From contig NZ_JAAZWC010000017.1 of the NCBI RefSeq assembly GCF_013185195.1, forward strand, positions 1-64,000: 64,000 nt of DNA, written 5' to 3'. Origin of the DNA: Saccharibacillus qingshengii (GTDB taxonomy: Bacteria; Bacillota; Bacilli; Paenibacillales; Paenibacillaceae). The stretch's first letter is position 1, and each line of letters begins with the position of its first letter. The notes under the pieces are model-generated. The model ran no database searches, was not told the origin of the DNA, and saw nothing but the letters and a program-made list of their open reading frames with translations. The translations under genes were made by a program, and so were the position numbers. Positions 63,758-64,000 of this stretch are shown here, one piece after another.

Positions 63758-64000
63758 ATGGCCGGCGTGAACGATTATACGAACAAGAAGGTTGGCGACA
63801 ACCGGGAACAAATCGAGCAGCATATCGCCAAAATTCTGGAATTGATCGGTGAGGATCCGCAGCGGGAAGGGCTGTTGGAGACTCCGGCGCGAGTTACACG
63901 GATGTACGAGGAGATTTTTGCCGGTTACGACGTCGATCCGAGGGAAGCGCTGGGCGTGACGTTCGATGAGCATCACGAAGAGCTGGTCATCGTCAAGGAC
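63758..64000 (+). CDS. folE: GTP cyclohydrolase I (partial)
   Basis: The first 81 residues of GTP cyclohydrolase I, cut by the window end. The start ([39 protein letters not shown]) is characteristic. It makes dihydroneopterin triphosphate for folate synthesis (and queuosine precursor). AAGGAGG is 9 nt before the ATG. The zinc-binding and catalytic residues lie beyond the window. Confidence 0.93.
   Translation, partial: MAGVNDYTNKKVGDNREQIEQHIAKILELIGEDPQREGLLETPARVTRMYEEIFAGYDVDPREALGVTFDEHHEELVIVKD

Overview
The window looks like chromosomal DNA of a moderately GC-rich Gram-positive Firmicute of the Paenibacillaceae (Paenibacillus or Saccharibacillus-like). Reasons: AGGAGG-type ribosome sites before nearly every gene, frequent TTG and GTG starts, an xpt-pbuX operon behind a guanine riboswitch, bacilliredoxin, YneF, EcsAB, CwlK and YhaQP homologues, and a TraB protein fused to a copper-amine-oxidase-type N domain. 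The genus is an inference. I saw no rRNA, tRNA, CRISPR array, prophage or intact insertion sequence. The last gene (folE) is cut by the window end.

Layout. 0.6-8.7 kb: orphan LytS-type histidine kinase, ridA, a TspO-like membrane protein, a GH31 alpha-glucosidase with a good cre site, a SUKH protein, a double-HTH protein and an AraC regulator. 8.9-17.4 kb: SNF2 helicase with an unknown partner, VanY lipoprotein, small alarmone synthetase, a zinc-ribbon protein and mscL with a C-terminal zinc ribbon. 17.5-22.1 kb: guanine riboswitch, xpt, pbuX, and a GH13 glucosidase. 22.3-29 kb: diacylglycerol glucosyltransferase and two adjacent ABC systems, one with a YtrA-type GntR regulator. 29-34 kb: SDR/TetR pair with shared operators, then a LysR regulator divergent from an MFS exporter plus an NAD(P)-binding protein. 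33.8-37.9 kb: operon of a serine hydrolase with C-terminal membrane helices, an OmpR-type response regulator and a histidine kinase. 38-49.5 kb: acetyltransferases, YitT protein, deaminase, TraB, CwlK, MocR divergent from azlCD, DUF402, mntH, PAP2 phosphatase and free-methionine-R-sulfoxide reductase. 50-55 kb: DHA2 exporter, MarR, EcsAB-like ABC system. 54.9-64 kb: BaiN-type flavoprotein, bacilliredoxin, nadE, acpS-mutY, sodA, acetyltransferase, queG, yneF and folE.

Gene logic. Purine salvage (xpt-pbuX) is under riboswitch control; alpha-glucan use (GH31, GH13) is probably partly under CcpA. Several small regulator-plus-exporter or regulator-plus-enzyme modules have palindromes at the expected places (TetR/SDR, MocR/azlCD, MarR, a GntR/ABC set). 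Redox and cofactor genes (brxB, msrC-like, sodA, nadE, queG, folE) are scattered in the second half.

Most unusual non-coding content: (1) a roughly 102-bp dispersed repeat with inverted ends, present as one copy at 20.2 kb and two tandem copies at 31.7-31.9 kb, each just upstream of a gene; (2) a roughly 271-bp foldback element whose outer arm contains the stop codon of azlD; (3) two intergenic arrays of AATAACTGC-type hairpins at 22.1-22.3 and 57.95-58.14 kb; (4) an xpt leader with about 250 nt between the aptamer and the terminator. No clear new multi-gene defence or biosynthetic system is visible; the repeat families are the best candidates for something undescribed.
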